Part shown: positions 29,285 through 30,000 of the stretch, piece by piece
Layout of the letters: every line of letters starts with the position of its first letter
How positions within the stretch are numbered: the stretch's first letter is position 1
Assembly (NCBI GenBank): GCA_963170055.1
Contig: CAUJGJ010000332.1
Location: 1,307,501 to 1,337,500 of the forward strand
Length of the DNA stretch: 30,000 bases
From: Halisarca cf. caerulea
Taxonomy: Eukaryota; Porifera; Demospongiae; Chondrillida; Halisarcidae
Direction: 5' to 3'
The notes under the pieces: model-generated
The model's database searches: none
What the model was told of the DNA's origin: nothing
The model's input: only the letters and a program-made list of their open reading frames with translations
Translations under genes and position numbers: made by a program

Positions 29285-29420
29285 AAGGGGGCCGGGGGCC
29301 AGTGCCCCCCTCAATAAAACAGCAGCAGGCCAGGGCCTGCCCTCCGGGCCCCCCCAATAAAACAGGAGGAGGGGTTGGGGCCCCATAAGGTACATAACAG
29401 GAGCTAGGGGCTGGGTCCCC
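29285..29420. repeat. GC-rich internally repetitive block
   Basis: Abruptly GC-rich: GGGGGCCGGGGGCCAGTGCC, GGCCAGGGCCTGCCCTCCGG, then GGGGTTGGGGCCCC, with CAATAAAACAG occurring twice (29312, 29355). It looks like a fragment of a repeat family from outside the local base composition. The two AATAAA words could act as poly(A) signals for ATP5F1C. Confidence 0.55.
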
Positions 29421-29707
29421 TGGAAAATAGGTTTATCATGCATGCAAAAAGAAATGAGGGAAGGAGACAATATTTTGGCAAATATAAGATTAATTTTACC
29501 TAAATTTGTCAGTAGTGTATTATCATGTTCATACATTACATGATTATATCACTAAAGTGACAAGTACATATGTTGCCATAAATGTACATGCGCTCATGGC
29601 CTTCATACACAGGTTCTGCTGCATCCACAGAAGGCACAATTGGAAAAATGACTGATTCATTAAAAACATTCATTATTTGGAAAATATGCAGACAGAACAA
29701 GGACAAT

Positions 29708-29835
29708 TCACACTTCCATGCTTTGTAAGATGGTATCAAGTTCTGAAATGAAAAATGTACACTTTTCCTTTAGTACTGAAAAGGCTTCCACCACAAGCTC
29801 ATCTGGAGGCAATGCTCCAGTGGATTCTACAGAAA
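29708..29835 (-). CDS. POLR1C: RNA polymerase I/III subunit RPAC1, last exon only (gene continues past right edge)
   Basis: POLR1C (RPAC1/AC40) is the alpha-like assembly subunit shared by RNA polymerases I and III in the nucleus. Only the terminal coding exon is in the window: an acceptor CTTCTCTAG, then a phase-1 exon of 41 codons and TGA (29710-29708). The peptide SVESTGALPPDELVVEAF followed by LKEKC and ISELDTILQSMEV matches the C-terminus of animal RPAC1 (SVESTG-LPPD motif, then an alpha helix and a short acidic tail). The upstream intron (from 29836) contains a long GT microsatellite. It is convergent with ATP5F1C. A different polymerase alpha-like subunit is less likely because the C-terminal ELD tail fits RPAC1. 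Confidence 0.85.
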
Positions 29836-29872
29836 CTAGAGAAGACGTTGCAAAAGTTAGTGTATTCATATG

Positions 29873-29873
<1 letters not shown>

Positions 29874-29917
<44 letters not shown>

Positions 29918-29944
29918 CGTGCGTGCGTGTGTGTGTGCGTGTAC

Positions 29945-29975
<31 letters not shown>

Positions 29976-30000
29976 CGTGTGCATGTGTGTGTTCATGTGC
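29874..30000. repeat. (GT)n / GTGC microsatellite to the right edge
   Basis: GT repeats with GTGC interruptions run from 29874 to the window end, inside the last visible POLR1C intron, 38 bp upstream (in transcript sense) of its final exon. Confidence 0.96.

Overview
The window is nuclear DNA of an early-branching animal, most likely a sponge. The genes have spliceosomal introns, many of them only 62-76 bp, with GT-AG ends. They encode metazoan-type ciliary, centrosomal, mitochondrial and nuclear proteins plus a metazoan-type cytoplasmic tyrosine-kinase-like protein. Non-coding DNA is AT-rich and crowded with CA/GT microsatellites, TACGTA/GTAC-type palindromic words and small TA-flanked inverted-repeat elements. 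The sponge assignment is an inference; no single marker in the window proves it.

Layout. (1) 1-17935, minus strand: CFAP20DC (CFAP20-domain-containing protein), rebuilt here as eight phase-compatible exons. The start codon is at 17935 and the last visible exon runs off the left edge. (2) 7178-9916, plus strand, nested in the 8.6-kb fourth intron of CFAP20DC: a single-exon gene for a 912-residue protein with an N-terminal CARD-like helical domain, a long acidic/tyrosine-rich linker, an SH2 domain lacking the phosphotyrosine-binding arginine, and a C-terminal tyrosine-kinase-like domain lacking both catalytic aspartates. I do not recognise this architecture as a described family; it is the main discovery candidate. 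(3) 18064-22823, plus strand: TUBGCP2 (gamma-tubulin complex component 2), four exons, 866 residues, head-to-head with CFAP20DC across 128 bp. (4) 23704-26088, minus strand: TMA7, four exons, 64 residues. (5) 26179-28915, plus strand: ATP5F1C (mitochondrial F1-ATPase gamma subunit), seven exons, 292 residues, head-to-head with TMA7 across 90 bp. (6) 29708-29835, minus strand: the last exon of POLR1C (RNA polymerase I/III subunit RPAC1); the rest lies beyond the right edge.

The genes are therefore arranged as two divergent pairs, each with a very short shared promoter (cilium/centrosome: CFAP20DC and TUBGCP2; translation/energy: TMA7 and ATP5F1C). They are separated by convergent 3' ends (TUBGCP2 against TMA7, ATP5F1C against POLR1C). 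The introns hold nearly all the repeats: at least a dozen TA-flanked CAG...CTG elements, a 643-bp element with 17-bp inverted ends, an 857-bp element with about 60-bp inverted ends, a reverse-transcriptase relic with tandemly duplicated flanks, 41-bp and 30-bp minisatellites, and a perfect 132-bp palindrome. Several repeats touch splice sites: a GT microsatellite forms a CFAP20DC splice donor, a transposon sits 5 bp inside another CFAP20DC donor, and a TUBGCP2 donor sequence is duplicated around an insertion.
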